This document shows, piece after piece, positions 18,367-27,634 of a stretch of DNA of 64,000 nt. The first letter of the stretch is position 1; every line of letters begins with the position of its first letter. Location: positions 186,001-250,000 of the forward strand of contig JACPPD010000010.1 of the NCBI GenBank assembly GCA_016191145.1, read 5' to 3'. Below the pieces are notes generated by a model. That model was not told the DNA's origin. It saw only the letters and a program-made list of their open reading frames with translations, and searched no databases. Made by a program: the position numbers and the translations under genes. Source of the stretch: Ignavibacteria bacterium (GTDB lineage: Bacteria; Bacteroidota; Ignavibacteria; Kapaibacteriales; Kapaibacteriaceae).

Positions 18367-18454
18367 TGCACTGACCCTCGTTACAGATGGGAAAACCATC
18401 CGCGCCCCTCATCAATGAGATTTTAGGTGGAGACTACTACCGCTGACCTTTACG

Positions 18455-18946
18455 TCAGCGCTTAGCGATCACATTAGCGATTAAGGTGTCGGCGTTAGTC
18501 TCCGTGAAATTGCTCTCTTCGATTCTACCAGTTTCAACACCATTGTTGAGAACAACTACTGTTGGAATTTCCGTCAGGGAAACTTTGGAACTATACGGAT
18601 GCATATCGGAAATAGTACGCATAGACCAAAATTCAATATCTTTAATATTCACGCCTGCAACAACCAGAGCCTTAATAGTCCGGGGGAACAGTCGTTTAGA
18701 ACCTGTGCAGGCACAGGTTGGCGACATGAAAATGGAGATTTTTTGTGTAGCGGGATTATAGTATTTGGCTATGGTATCAACCATGGCCTGATCCGGCGTG
18801 TAGATAGACATTTCAGCCGGAAACCAGGCGTAACCTGGAGTTGTAATAAGGTCGTCGTAGGTGAGCAATTTAGCAGTATCCGATGGACCCTGCGTTGAAC
18901 AGGCTGTGAGAGCAACGACGGCGACGACGGCAAGAATTCTAAACAT
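18455..18946 (-). CDS. thioredoxin-fold lipoprotein with CxC motif
   Basis: About 163 residues. The N-terminus MFRILAVVAVVALTACST is a lipoprotein signal with the lipid-attachment Cys at LTAC. I prefer the Met at 18946, preceded by GGTGA at good spacing, over the Met at 18958 that overlaps nuoK by 7 bp. The body has a thioredoxin-like pattern: a strand KISIFMSPTCACTGSKRLFP, then an alpha-beta run and a cis-Pro-type EIPTVVVLNNG. The active site is C-A-C followed by Thr-Gly rather than the usual CxxC, so it may bind a metal or act as an unusual thiol redox protein. It lies directly behind nuoK, so it may be co-transcribed with complex I genes. Function unknown. Confidence 0.7.
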   Translation of the reverse strand: MFRILAVVAVVALTACSTQGPSDTAKLLTYDDLITTPGYAWFPAEMSIYTPDQAMVDTIAKYYNPATQKISIFMSPTCACTGSKRLFPRTIKALVVAGVNIKDIEFWSMRTISDMHPYSSKVSLTEIPTVVVLNNGVETGRIEESNFTETNADTLIANVIAKR

Positions 18947-18951
18947 GTTTA

Positions 18952-19263
18952 TCACCATTTCATAATGTTTACTTCATCGACATAAACTGATTTTTTCCTT
19001 CTGAACAAAGCCAGCACGATTGCAAGTCCAACCGCCGCTTCGGCAGCAGCGACCGCCATAATAAAAAACACAAACATCTGCCCGGCAATATCTCCGAAAA
19101 ACGCCGAGAATGCAACCATCGACAAATTCACGGCGTTGAGCATCAACTCAATCGACATGAAGATGATGATTGCATTGCGCCGGGTGATTACTCCGATTAT
19201 CCCGGTAACAAACAAAAACGCCGAAAGAATCAGATAGTAATCAAGTGGAATTGATGTCATCAT
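18952..19263 (-). CDS. nuoK: NADH-quinone oxidoreductase subunit K
   Basis: 103-residue membrane subunit of complex I (MrpC-like antiporter-related). Three transmembrane segments. The conserved Glu is in [14 protein letters not shown] (second segment) and a second in [17 protein letters not shown] (third), both on the proton path. It sits 2 bp after nuoJ on the minus strand. nuoL, nuoM and nuoN are not present here; the next gene is the CxC lipoprotein, so this J-K pair is an isolated piece of the complex I gene set. Confidence 0.96.
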   Translation of the reverse strand: MMTSIPLDYYLILSAFLFVTGIIGVITRRNAIIIFMSIELMLNAVNLSMVAFSAFFGDIAGQMFVFFIMAVAAAEAAVGLAIVLALFRRKKSVYVDEVNIMKW

Positions 19264-19265
19264 CG

Positions 19266-19787
19266 TTAAGCGCCTTCCTTCATGCTTCTCTTTGCCAATA
19301 TCACGGCGCCGATAAGAGCAGCCAGCAACAGCAGGGAAACGGATTCGAACGGGAAAAGGTATTGTGTGAACAAACTTTGTCCGATAGCTTCAGTGGTTCC
19401 AATATCAACGGCGTTCATGGCTAAATGATTTAGACCTGTTGGCGATGCAACCAATGCAAGAATGATTACCAGCGCAAACAATCCTGCAGTGAAACTTCCA
19501 AGCGTGAGTCTAATTACACTGCCCCTTTCAGCCAACTGTTGTTCCTTACCAAGATTTAACAAGAGAATAACAAACACCACTAGCACCATGATTGCACCGG
19601 CATACACCAGAACCTGAACAGCGGCAACGAATTGAGCTTCAAGCGTGAGGTATAATCCTGCAAGCATGAAAAAGTGAGCGACAAGAGACATTGCAGAGGC
19701 AACTGGATTGCGGCTGCTGATAGTTGCAATTGCGGATGCAACTGCACCGATGGCAAAGACGGAAAAAAGTATGACTTGAATGTTCAA
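19266..19787 (-). CDS. nuoJ: NADH-quinone oxidoreductase subunit J
   Basis: 173-residue membrane subunit of complex I with five hydrophobic segments. The typical NuoJ stretches are present: [22 protein letters not shown] and, in the third helix, [20 protein letters not shown], which contains the pi-bulge region that couples quinone chemistry to proton pumping. It immediately precedes nuoK. Upstream (62 bp) is the relA/spoT gene on the same strand, so the two could share a transcript. Confidence 0.95.
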   Translation of the reverse strand: MNIQVILFSVFAIGAVASAIATISSRNPVASAMSLVAHFFMLAGLYLTLEAQFVAAVQVLVYAGAIMVLVVFVILLLNLGKEQQLAERGSVIRLTLGSFTAGLFALVIILALVASPTGLNHLAMNAVDIGTTEAIGQSLFTQYLFPFESVSLLLLAALIGAVILAKRSMKEGA

Positions 19788-19849
19788 CGTATGTCCTACA
19801 AAGGGGCACTCGAATGCAAAACAAATATAGCTGTATCCGGAATTTGCAC

Positions 19850-22105
19850 CTAACCTTCGAATCGTTCAACCGACCTGACGCCTTTGATCTTTTTGAGTTT
19901 GTCGAAAATTCTGCTTAAATGTTCTGTGTCAGTTACATATACAGTAAGAATGCCTTCGAATAGGGAGTCGAATGCATCGATATTCACACCTCTGATGTTG
20001 GTTTTGTGTACGGATATAACGGCGCTTGTAATGTCGTTCAGCATTCCAGGTCTATCATCCCCTGTAATCTTTACAGCCGCGAGAAATTCTCCGTGCCATT
20101 TCTTACTCCAGTGCAGATCTACGATGCGTGGCTTTAGCTTTTCCTGCAGGTCCCGAACGTTATGACATGATGTTCTGTGAACTTTAATACCGCTACCAAT
20201 TGTCACAACGCCAATTACTTCATCTCCGGGGACTGGATTACAACATCGGGCATAAGAAAACATCACTTTCGAAGTGCCGGTGTCGTTCCCTACAATGAAA
20301 ACCCCATTTGAGCTCTCGCGTGCAGTATCATAAAATTGTTTAAGAGAGAATGCCTCATCCGTTTTAAGATCTAAGTCCTGCGTCTGCGGTTTTATACGCT
20401 CTTGTACCATCTCGACTGCGGAATCGGGAGATAGTGCTCCGGATCCAAGTGCAGCAAAGAAATCGGATCGATTTTCAAATTTTAAATAAGTACTGATTTT
20501 TTCTAATTCATCATCATTGATATGAATGTTTGCCTTTCGAGCACGTTTTTCCCAAATATCCCTTCCTGCTGAGACCTGATTCCTGCGTTCCTCATTAAGA
20601 ATCCTTCGGATGTGGGTCTTTGCCTTATGCGTAACTGCAATCCGCTCCCAGTCTCTGTGCGGTGTCTGATTTCTGCTCGTAAGGATTTCAACCTGGTCAC
20701 CGGTTTGCAGAATATGGTCGAGCGGGACAATTTTTCCATTCACCTTTGCGCCAATACAACGCGCGCCTACCTGTGAGTGAATATCGAACGCAAAGTCGAT
20801 TGGTGTAGCCCCTTTCGGAAGGATTCGCAGATCACCCTTGGGAGTAAAAACATAGATCTCATCCTGGTAGAGGTTGAGCTTAAAACTTTCCAGTAATTGT
20901 TCGGCCGCCTGGTCTCCCGCATTCTCAAAAATATCTCTGACCCAGTTTGCCCATTCCTCAAGATCTTTACTATCTATCCACGAGGCAGTTACGCCTGCAT
21001 TAGCCTTATAGCGGAAGTGAGCGGCTACACCTCGCTCTGCGAAATCATGCATGGCGCGAGTCCGAATTTGTACTTCTATCCGTTTGCCGTCCGAGGAAAT
21101 CACTGTTGTATGCAGCGAGCGGTAACCATTCTTCTTAGGCATGGAAATGTAATTCTTAAAGCGTTCAGGGACTGGCCGATAAATCTCTGATACGATGCCA
21201 TAAGCAAGGAAGCAGTCATTGTTGTCTTCGGATTCAAGAATAATTCTTACAGCAAACAAGTCGTATAACTCATCCAGCGTTTTCCCTTGTGTAACCATCT
21301 TTTTATAGATGGAGTAGAGATGTTTCGGTCTGCCGCTAATTTCAAAGGTCAGATTTTGCTCTTTGAGTTTTTCCTCGATAGGGCGTGAAAAACGCTCAAT
21401 AAATTCTGTTCGCTCCTGGCGGGTGGTATTCAACTGTCGCTTTATAGAATCATAAGCATCTTTATTAAGTACCTTGAACGCTAAATCTTCGAGCTCCCAT
21501 TTAATATTTCCCAGGCCAAATCTGTGTGCAAACGGGGCGTATAAATCCATCGTCTCGCGTGCCATTCGTTCCTGACGTTCACGAGGCAATCCTTCGATTG
21601 TTCGCATGTTGTGCAGGCGATCGGCGAATTTGATCAGGATGACTCTAACATCGTTAACAAGCGACAGGAGAAGTTTGCGGTAGTTCTCAGCCTGCGTGAT
21701 TACACGGCTTTCAAAAACATCGCTGATCTTTGTTGCACCATCAACAATGGCGGCAACTTCGTGCCCAAATTCGTGTTCAAGATCTTTGAGCGAATACTCG
21801 GTGTCTTCCACAACGTCGTGGAGCAATGCTGCCATCACGCTCACATCGTCGAGTGGAATTTCTCTGATAACAATCAGCGCTACATGCAATGGATGAGTAT
21901 AGTATGGCTCGCCTGTGGCACGTACATCCTGCACATGTGCTTCTACGCAAAACCGAAATGCTTTCTCAACAAGGACTGCGTTGAAACGCGGCAGGAGACG
22001 CTTGCCCTCACTGAGAAGGATCTTCAGATCTGCCTCGACGTCTCTGCCAAATACATGCTGAGAAATGTCGGGTTCGGTTTTAATCTTTGTTGTTGTGCGA
22101 GCCAT
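19850..22105 (-). CDS. bifunctional (p)ppGpp synthetase/hydrolase, RelA/SpoT family
   Basis: Stringent-response enzyme of 751 residues that makes and degrades (p)ppGpp. Domain order: HD hydrolase (about 60-200) with an intact catalytic motif in ALLHDVVEDTEYSLKD; nucleotidyl-transferase synthetase (about 260-370) with AVRIILESEDNNDCFLAYG and KNGYRSLHTTVI; TGS domain (about 410-470, DEIYVFTPKGDLRILPKGAT); a helical/zinc-finger region with YARCCNPVPGDEVIG; and a C-terminal ACT domain (KITGDDRPGMLNDITSAV). Both active sites look complete. It is the only full-length RSH protein in the window and is distantly related to the decayed HD gene near 16 kb. Confidence 0.95.
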   Translation of the reverse strand: MARTTTKIKTEPDISQHVFGRDVEADLKILLSEGKRLLPRFNAVLVEKAFRFCVEAHVQDVRATGEPYYTHPLHVALIVIREIPLDDVSVMAALLHDVVEDTEYSLKDLEHEFGHEVAAIVDGATKISDVFESRVITQAENYRKLLLSLVNDVRVILIKFADRLHNMRTIEGLPRERQERMARETMDLYAPFAHRFGLGNIKWELEDLAFKVLNKDAYDSIKRQLNTTRQERTEFIERFSRPIEEKLKEQNLTFEISGRPKHLYSIYKKMVTQGKTLDELYDLFAVRIILESEDNNDCFLAYGIVSEIYRPVPERFKNYISMPKKNGYRSLHTTVISSDGKRIEVQIRTRAMHDFAERGVAAHFRYKANAGVTASWIDSKDLEEWANWVRDIFENAGDQAAEQLLESFKLNLYQDEIYVFTPKGDLRILPKGATPIDFAFDIHSQVGARCIGAKVNGKIVPLDHILQTGDQVEILTSRNQTPHRDWERIAVTHKAKTHIRRILNEERRNQVSAGRDIWEKRARKANIHINDDELEKISTYLKFENRSDFFAALGSGALSPDSAVEMVQERIKPQTQDLDLKTDEAFSLKQFYDTARESSNGVFIVGNDTGTSKVMFSYARCCNPVPGDEVIGVVTIGSGIKVHRTSCHNVRDLQEKLKPRIVDLHWSKKWHGEFLAAVKITGDDRPGMLNDITSAVISVHKTNIRGVNIDAFDSLFEGILTVYVTDTEHLSRIFDKLKKIKGVRSVERFEG

Positions 22106-22312
22106 TTAGTTAGCGACGATTAATTGTAGTCTGCCTTTCCCTGATGTGTGATTGAAAAATTCGAACATTGTTTCAAATTGGGTAACACGTGTAGTTAACC
22201 CCTATAATTCTTTAAAAGTTACATCATTTTTTCGTCCGATGTATCATACATTGTCAATCCTTTGTAGGTTTACACCCGAATTCAACCAGTAAGCACACGT
22301 TGGGAGCCAAAA

Positions 22313-22945
22313 ATGTTCAACAAATTAATTCTGTTTTTTCCGCTGGCAATCCTTGTTACGGCATGCGGCGGCGATGCACAGAAAGCCATGGAAACGGTAC
22401 AAAACCTGAATACCATGGCACAGTCTGCCGACAATGCAACGGAAGCCATCAACGACATGCAAAACTTGCGTAAGGAGCGAGTGCAACGTGGAGACACTCT
22501 TTCAATGCCATACCAAGAGCTTCAGAAATTCCTGCCTGAAGCAATTAATGGTTATACCATGCAGGAGCCTGAAGGAGGATCGGTTGAAGTTCCCGGTATG
22601 TCGTATTCAAATGCCAAAGCAACATACACCAATCCCGACGGGGCTCAGATTAACGTCAACATTACCGATTACAACAACACTGAAATGGGCTTCACTGCAG
22701 CAACTGCGATGTTTGCACTTAAGATGAAGATTGACGATGAAAACGAAACTGCAGAAACCTTCCAAACAGATAACCCTCGAATAAGCGGGTATAAAAGAGT
22801 CGGAAAGACTGATGGGCGGTCAAGTCTTTCGTACAGTATTGCCGGTCGGTTCTATATTGAAATCGATGGCTCGCAGCAGACAGGCATCGACGCAGTGCAG
22901 GCAATTGCCAACAAAATCAAAATGGCAGATCTCGCCCAAAAGTAG
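22313..22945 (+). CDS. hypothetical lipoprotein
   Basis: 210 residues, starting with a lipoprotein signal (FFPLAILVTACGGDAQKA; lipid Cys after VTA). A predicted helical stretch (about 20-60, QNLNTMAQSADNATEAINDM) precedes a beta-rich domain with SYSNAKATYTNPDG and INVNITDYNN. I do not recognise a named family. The gene is monocistronic, divergent from relA/spoT with about 200 bp between starts, and converges with the metal-island accessory gene. An envelope location is well supported; function is unknown. Confidence 0.65.
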   Translation: MFNKLILFFPLAILVTACGGDAQKAMETVQNLNTMAQSADNATEAINDMQNLRKERVQRGDTLSMPYQELQKFLPEAINGYTMQEPEGGSVEVPGMSYSNAKATYTNPDGAQINVNITDYNNTEMGFTAATAMFALKMKIDDENETAETFQTDNPRISGYKRVGKTDGRSSLSYSIAGRFYIEIDGSQQTGIDAVQAIANKIKMADLAQK

Positions 22946-22989
22946 AACGCCTGTAAATGCGAGCGATCTGTAGCTAAGCGGATATAGTA

Positions 22990-23307
22990 TTATTTATCAT
23001 GATCGTGATCGTCATTGTCATGATCGTTGCCCTCATGATCCTTCTGCTTTACAGGCTCCATCAACATGCCGCATTTTGGGCATTTATCGCCTTTCTTACC
23101 TTTTTCCTCCGGGTGCATTGGGCAGGCGTATACGAGATTTGTTGAATCCATACCCATCTTATCGTGATTTTTCATGGAGTCACCATTCATGTTTCCGGTG
23201 TTTTCCTCTTTGGCGGGATCGTTTTTATTGCTGCACGACGAAATAATTTGTGAACTAATAAACAGTCCCGAAATAAGAACAGCGATAGAGAGGAATGTTT
23301 TTTTCAT
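22990..23307 (-). CDS. lipoprotein with heavy-metal-binding (CPxHP/CPxCGM) domain
   Basis: 105 residues. The N-terminus resembles a lipoprotein signal ending at SSCSNKND. The central motif YACPMHPEEKG...CPKCGMLMEP is the small heavy-metal-binding domain seen at the N-terminus of CusB-type adaptors, including the one in this island, and in P-type ATPases. The last 25 residues are almost only His, Asp and Asn (HDNDDHDHDK), which should chelate metal. It is the last gene of the minus-strand metal island and likely acts as a periplasmic Cu/Ag scavenger or donor for the Cus pump. Convergent with the hypothetical lipoprotein. Confidence 0.75.
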   Translation of the reverse strand: MKKTFLSIAVLISGLFISSQIISSCSNKNDPAKEENTGNMNGDSMKNHDKMGMDSTNLVYACPMHPEEKGKKGDKCPKCGMLMEPVKQKDHEGNDHDNDDHDHDK

Positions 23308-23341
23308 CGCAGAAAATGTTTGTAAAGGTTATGATAGTCGG

Positions 23342-24016
23342 TTAATTATGGTCCATTTCCAAAAACTTGCCTTGCGGTCCAATCCCTTCGATGTGTGTTA
23401 GTTGAGATCCGTGGTGACCCGCCAGCGATACGCTGATGGCAGAAATTACGAGTACAATTCCCACTACTCCAGAAGCCCAACGTTTGCCTTTGTACACGAA
23501 CAGATTTGCGCCTTGAAGAACCAGGGCAACAATTCCAGAATAGATTGTCCAATCTGCCCATTTATCATGTTCTTCAAGAACTAGCTTAGCGTGGGCATTC
23601 AGACCATCGGTGTGTGGGTGAAGATTATTCGCTGCAATCCATGCGGTGAGAACGCCCACAAATAAGATTAACGTGATGATCCAGGCAAGTTCTTGTTTTA
23701 CCAGGAGTACATTAAGCAACTGCATCCCTGCCGCTACAACAATGAGTACAATGGCAAAATGTACTATGAGAGGATGAAGGCTGGGGAATTCGTCGAAATT
23801 AGCCGTCACCTTTGATTCATCATGTTTCATGCCTGCACTCTGCTCTTGCATCATAGCCTGATGATCGTGCTCGCCAGGCATACTGTCAGATTTCGTGGCA
23901 GTTGGAGACGCCTGGACGTTTGTTTGTATCTCTTCGTTATGCTTATGTCCTCCATGCGCTTGCGAAGATATCGGTGCAAGAAGGAGGCAGAACAGAAATG
24001 TGAGGGCAGTCTTCAT
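23342..24016 (-). CDS. DUF2231-type membrane protein with His-rich N-terminus
   Basis: About 224 residues. The start at 24016 (MKTALTFLFCLLLAPISSQA) gives a clean signal peptide; an in-frame Met at 24049 is less likely. The mature N-terminus is His/Met rich (HGGHKHNEE, HDHQAMMQEQSAGMKHDES), followed by four hydrophobic segments starting with FPSLHPLIVHFAIVLIVVAA, the typical opening of DUF2231 membrane proteins. The metal-binding N-terminus plus its place in the copper/silver island suggest a periplasm-facing metal-linked role. The biochemical function of DUF2231 proteins is not established. Confidence 0.7.
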   Translation of the reverse strand: MKTALTFLFCLLLAPISSQAHGGHKHNEEIQTNVQASPTATKSDSMPGEHDHQAMMQEQSAGMKHDESKVTANFDEFPSLHPLIVHFAIVLIVVAAGMQLLNVLLVKQELAWIITLILFVGVLTAWIAANNLHPHTDGLNAHAKLVLEEHDKWADWTIYSGIVALVLQGANLFVYKGKRWASGVVGIVLVISAISVSLAGHHGSQLTHIEGIGPQGKFLEMDHN

Positions 24017-24053
24017 AGGTATTGTGTGAGATGGTTGGTTCATTGTCAAGTTT

Positions 24054-24506
24054 TCACTTACGTGCTGATGAATGTGTTTTCCAAATTTTCCAGGTGCCGC
24101 CTTCCTTTTTCAATACAGAAGTGGCAACACCCTTCCGCGCGATGGTCGAACCGTCCTTTTTTAAAACAATAGTGTACTTGTAAGTCTCTGTAGCAAAAGC
24201 ATAGGGTACATCAACAACGACGGAGACATTATAATCACTAAAGGCAAAAGACTTGAATTCATTCAATTCCGGACCAAGATGATGAGCCAGGTATTCATCG
24301 ATGCGACCTTCGATGTTTCCCGATTCAACAACTATGGAATTCGACACAAAGAGTCTGTTAATACCGGTTGTATCGAGACGCTCTATTGCGTTTTTATACG
24401 AGCTGAGGGTGGACTTAACGGCAGCGGCGTCATCCGTTGTTGCGTTTTGCGACGAGCCAGGCACCGTAGCAGTTACCAGCAATGCAGCTATCAGGATGTT
24501 TATCAT
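24054..24506 (-). CDS. NTF2-like (SnoaL/DUF4440) periplasmic protein
   Basis: 150 residues with a signal peptide (MINILIAALLVTATVPGSSQ). The fold pattern is that of the NTF2-like superfamily: an N-terminal helix AAVKSTLSSYKNAIERLDTT, then FVSNSIVVESGNIEGR, and paired strands ending in GTWKIWKTHSSAR. Such domains bind small ligands or act as enzymes; nothing points to a specific ligand. It lies between CusB and the DUF2231 protein in the metal operon, and small NTF2-like proteins of this kind are often seen beside Cus-type genes. Confidence 0.7.
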   Translation of the reverse strand: MINILIAALLVTATVPGSSQNATTDDAAAVKSTLSSYKNAIERLDTTGINRLFVSNSIVVESGNIEGRIDEYLAHHLGPELNEFKSFAFSDYNVSVVVDVPYAFATETYKYTIVLKKDGSTIARKGVATSVLKKEGGTWKIWKTHSSARK

Positions 24507-24564
24507 TTGGCAAACATAGTGATTACAATATTCTCTGCTATGGCAGAGTCATGCCGTACAGTGT

Positions 24565-26412
24565 TCATTTTGCAATGATCTCCTTCGTCTCGCCACATGT
24601 TGGCATTGTAGGTCCATAATAAGGATTTTTAATTTCCTTTGTTGCGCTCAGCCAATAAGCGCCTTTTTGATCTTGGAACATCGGACAGAACTGGTAATAG
24701 ATAGTCTCACCGATTGTGCCGAACATCTTGATGGTACGATATAGATTTTCGCTGAAATCAGCAAAGGCATTACGCTGCGTTTCGATACTGTTGGCAGATT
24801 TGATTCGGCGCAATGCATCATTAAGCGCGTTGAGGCTGTTCATCCAATGGTCGTGCATTTCACCCTTCACCAGGCTCATGTCCACGTTCTTCAATGATTC
24901 TTCAATTCGTGGAACAGCTTTTTTGACCTCTTGTTGTTTTGAATCAATAAATCCTTGCTGCATAACGAGGTGAGCCTTATACACGTCGGTTAATTGTTGT
25001 TTAAAAGCCTTATCAACGCCCATATCCATTTTCATTGAGCTTTGCGAAGACTTCTGATCGACGCCTTGTTTACCACCTTCGGCGGGTTTTGCGTCTCCAC
25101 CCATGCTACCATGACTGTGCCCCATTGAGACCTTGCCACCTTCGGGATTCATCATGCTCTTTTCACCCTTGAGCTGTGCTGCCGCATCAATCTTAAACAC
25201 TCCGTTAGAGGCAACCTGTTCACCAGGCTCAAGGCCGGATTTAACCACGTAGTAATTGCCTGCTTCTGCGCCAAGCTGAATCACGCGATACTCAAACATG
25301 TTGTTGTGATTGTTTGTCAACACATATACCACAGCCTGTTTACCTGTCCACAATACAGCAGATTTTGGCACAACCAGTGCATCGTTGGAGCCGGGTAGCA
25401 TTGTTTTTAGTATTCCAGAAGCTAGCATCTCAGGCTTGAGAAGATCGTCGGGATTATGGAGTTCTGCCCTAACCCTTGCAACACGCGCCATTGGATCCAG
25501 CACAGGATCAATAAAAGTAACGCTGCCTTGAAATTCCTTTCCGGGAATCGACTTGATGGTAAATTTTATTTTATCTCCCATCTTTATCCACGGAATATCA
25601 TTTTCGTACGCATCGAACATAATCCAAACGTGGCTTAAGTCGACGATTTCAAAGAGAGATTTACCTTCGCTAACATAATCGCCCAAGGCAACTTCTCGTT
25701 TGGTAACTGTGCCCGTTAACGGAGATTCCACATCAAAATAGAATTCAACGTCTCCTGTCGTTTCAATTTTATCAATCTGAGCCTCTGTAAGGCTCCATAG
25801 TTTTAGCTTTTGACGAGTTGCCGAATAGAACTTTGGGTTCACATCTTTATACTTAATAGCTTCGAAAAGCTCCCTTTGTGCGGTGACCAATTCGGGAGAA
25901 TAAATCTTTGCAAGCACCTGGCCCTTTGTAACCTTTTGTCCGGTAAAGTTTATAAAAAGTTTTTCAATCCTACCCGGATATCTGGCAGTAAGCTGCGCAA
26001 TTTTACGCTCGTCTGGCATCACTTTTCCCGGTAGGTAAACTTCTTTGTAGGGGGCTTTCATTTCCACTGTGCTAACAGTGACTTCAGCAATTTTCATTGC
26101 CGCATCTGAAAGTTTCACCGTGAATTTCGCAGATCCATCCTCGGTCGGCTCTTCAGACGCCAGCGGTATCAGAGTCATGCCGCAGATTGGGCATGAGCCA
26201 GGTTTGTCTGATCTTATCTGCGGGTGCATAGAACACGTCCATACCGTTCCCGGTTTATGTTGTGCAGCGCTGTGATCTGCAGTCATTTTGCCCGTGGTCG
26301 ATGACTCCGTACCGCCGAAAAAGAGCCAACCCAACAATACACCTGCGAACAAAACACCGAGGTATATGAGGGCTCTTTTTCTATTTCTTTTTATGATTTC
26401 AATGAGTTTCAT
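24565..26412 (-). CDS. cusB: CusB-like RND periplasmic adaptor with metal-binding and DUF3347 domains
   Basis: 615-residue adaptor that links the CusA pump to the TolC-type channel and delivers Cu(I)/Ag(I). Order: one N-terminal membrane anchor; heavy-metal-binding domain (TCSMHPQIRSDKPGSCPICG, about 58-80); the adaptor core with barrel-sandwich, hairpin and beta-barrel parts (KEVYLPGKVMPDERK, IEKLFINFTGQKVTKGQVLA, SPLTGTVTKREVALGDYVSEG); a His/Met-rich linker (about 435-470); and a C-terminal DUF3347 domain (about 475-615) ending FCPMFQDQKGAYWLS...MPTCGETKE. The DUF3347 domain is repeated as a stand-alone protein at 36916-37422. The gene follows the TolC gene by 1 bp. Confidence 0.93.
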   Translation of the reverse strand: MKLIEIIKRNRKRALIYLGVLFAGVLLGWLFFGGTESSTTGKMTADHSAAQHKPGTVWTCSMHPQIRSDKPGSCPICGMTLIPLASEEPTEDGSAKFTVKLSDAAMKIAEVTVSTVEMKAPYKEVYLPGKVMPDERKIAQLTARYPGRIEKLFINFTGQKVTKGQVLAKIYSPELVTAQRELFEAIKYKDVNPKFYSATRQKLKLWSLTEAQIDKIETTGDVEFYFDVESPLTGTVTKREVALGDYVSEGKSLFEIVDLSHVWIMFDAYENDIPWIKMGDKIKFTIKSIPGKEFQGSVTFIDPVLDPMARVARVRAELHNPDDLLKPEMLASGILKTMLPGSNDALVVPKSAVLWTGKQAVVYVLTNNHNNMFEYRVIQLGAEAGNYYVVKSGLEPGEQVASNGVFKIDAAAQLKGEKSMMNPEGGKVSMGHSHGSMGGDAKPAEGGKQGVDQKSSQSSMKMDMGVDKAFKQQLTDVYKAHLVMQQGFIDSKQQEVKKAVPRIEESLKNVDMSLVKGEMHDHWMNSLNALNDALRRIKSANSIETQRNAFADFSENLYRTIKMFGTIGETIYYQFCPMFQDQKGAYWLSATKEIKNPYYGPTMPTCGETKEIIAK

Positions 26413-26413
26413 G

Positions 26414-27634
26414 TTAAAGCTGTCTTCCGGTTAGATAATTGAGATAGGAAATCGTGGTGTTCTGGTCGGCTCTGGCTCTTTCAAGCTCAAGCTCGTAACG
26501 CAAAAGTTGTCTGTTCATTCTAAGGATCTCTTCGAATTCTATGCCGGCTGCTGTGTATTTGGAAACGATAATGTCGAGTGCCTGTGTTGCAAGCGAGGAG
26601 AGCCTGTTGAACAGCCTGACCCTTCTTTCAGCATTGGCGTAATCTCTCCATGTGGCTTCCATCATTGCATTCAATTCGTTAATGCGGTTTTTCTTTTCTT
26701 CGGCTACGGAGGATTGCATGATCTGGCGTTCTTTCACCATAGCATTATACTTGCTGCGCCAAATCGGGATACGCACACCGATCTCAGGCATAACCATGCC
26801 GGGGGGATTGGCAAGGCTGGTAATGGCCACGCCTAAATTGAACGACGGCAGACCCATTTTTTCGGCAACACTAATTTCCTGCTCGAGGGAGCTAATCTCG
26901 TAGCCGTACTTTGCAAGTGTTGGATTATTTGCAAGAATAGAATCCAGGAGTACCTTCTGAGTAACGGTCAAAGGTTGTGTCCGCAATGTATCCGGAACCT
27001 GAAACGCTGGCAATGTGTCGGTGTTAAGCAGTTTCTTGAACTGCGTTTCAACGGGGAGCCTGGAGTCGTTCAAAAACAGAACATCATTATTCAATTCCTG
27101 AAGTTCCATTTCTGCTCTTAAAAGGTCTACTGCACTCCCCAGAGCGGACTCAAGCTTAATGTTCGCCAGTTCCTTGAACGTCTGCACCAATTTTATGTTA
27201 TCCTGAGTAATGCGAATAGCGGCCTCAAGGACATAATATTCGTAGAAGGTTGACTTGACTTCATAGACCAACTTGTTTCTGATCTCCTCAAACTCTGAGA
27301 AGCGGGCTTTAGCGAGCTCTTCGGCCGCACTTCCCTGCGCACTCAACTGACCAGGCCATGGGAATTCCTGTGCAACCGCCAATCCCATCGGTTGTGTAGA
27401 CCCACCGGTTTCTCCCGGAATAATGAACGATCTAAACATGGCTGTAGGGTCGGGCAAAGCCGTTGCCTGAGGCACACGTTCAAGAGCTGCGAGGTATTGA
27501 TTGAACGCCGCTTTTAGTTCCGGGTTGTTTTCAGCCGCAATTCTGATGTAATCGTCCAGCGTCTGTGCAGCAACAGGAATTGCCGCACAGAACACCATAA
27601 CGATTATAAAAATATTTTGCATCCTTGTTCTCAT
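26414..27634 (-). CDS. TolC-family outer-membrane efflux channel (CusC-like)
   Basis: 406 residues with a signal peptide ending AAIPVAAQ. Two coiled-coil-rich halves typical of the outer-membrane factor family are visible (ENNPELKAAFNQYLAALERV; TVTQKVLLDSILANNPTLAK), with the opening of the channel duct in FPWPGQLSAQGS. It forms the exit duct of the Cus-type pump. The ATG overlaps the cusA stop by 4 bp (ATGA) and the gene ends 1 bp before cusB, so A-C-B are translationally linked. It has no obvious lipobox, unlike E. coli CusC. Confidence 0.9.
   Translation of the reverse strand: MRTRMQNIFIIVMVFCAAIPVAAQTLDDYIRIAAENNPELKAAFNQYLAALERVPQATALPDPTAMFRSFIIPGETGGSTQPMGLAVAQEFPWPGQLSAQGSAAEELAKARFSEFEEIRNKLVYEVKSTFYEYYVLEAAIRITQDNIKLVQTFKELANIKLESALGSAVDLLRAEMELQELNNDVLFLNDSRLPVETQFKKLLNTDTLPAFQVPDTLRTQPLTVTQKVLLDSILANNPTLAKYGYEISSLEQEISVAEKMGLPSFNLGVAITSLANPPGMVMPEIGVRIPIWRSKYNAMVKERQIMQSSVAEEKKNRINELNAMMEATWRDYANAERRVRLFNRLSSLATQALDIIVSKYTAAGIEFEEILRMNRQLLRYELELERARADQNTTISYLNYLTGRQL

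Noticed and set aside
18254-18415. N-terminal extension of the DUF4397 protein
   Set aside because: The extra residues are Cys-rich and would place a clear signal peptide in the middle of the protein; the DNA there also carries an inverted repeat.
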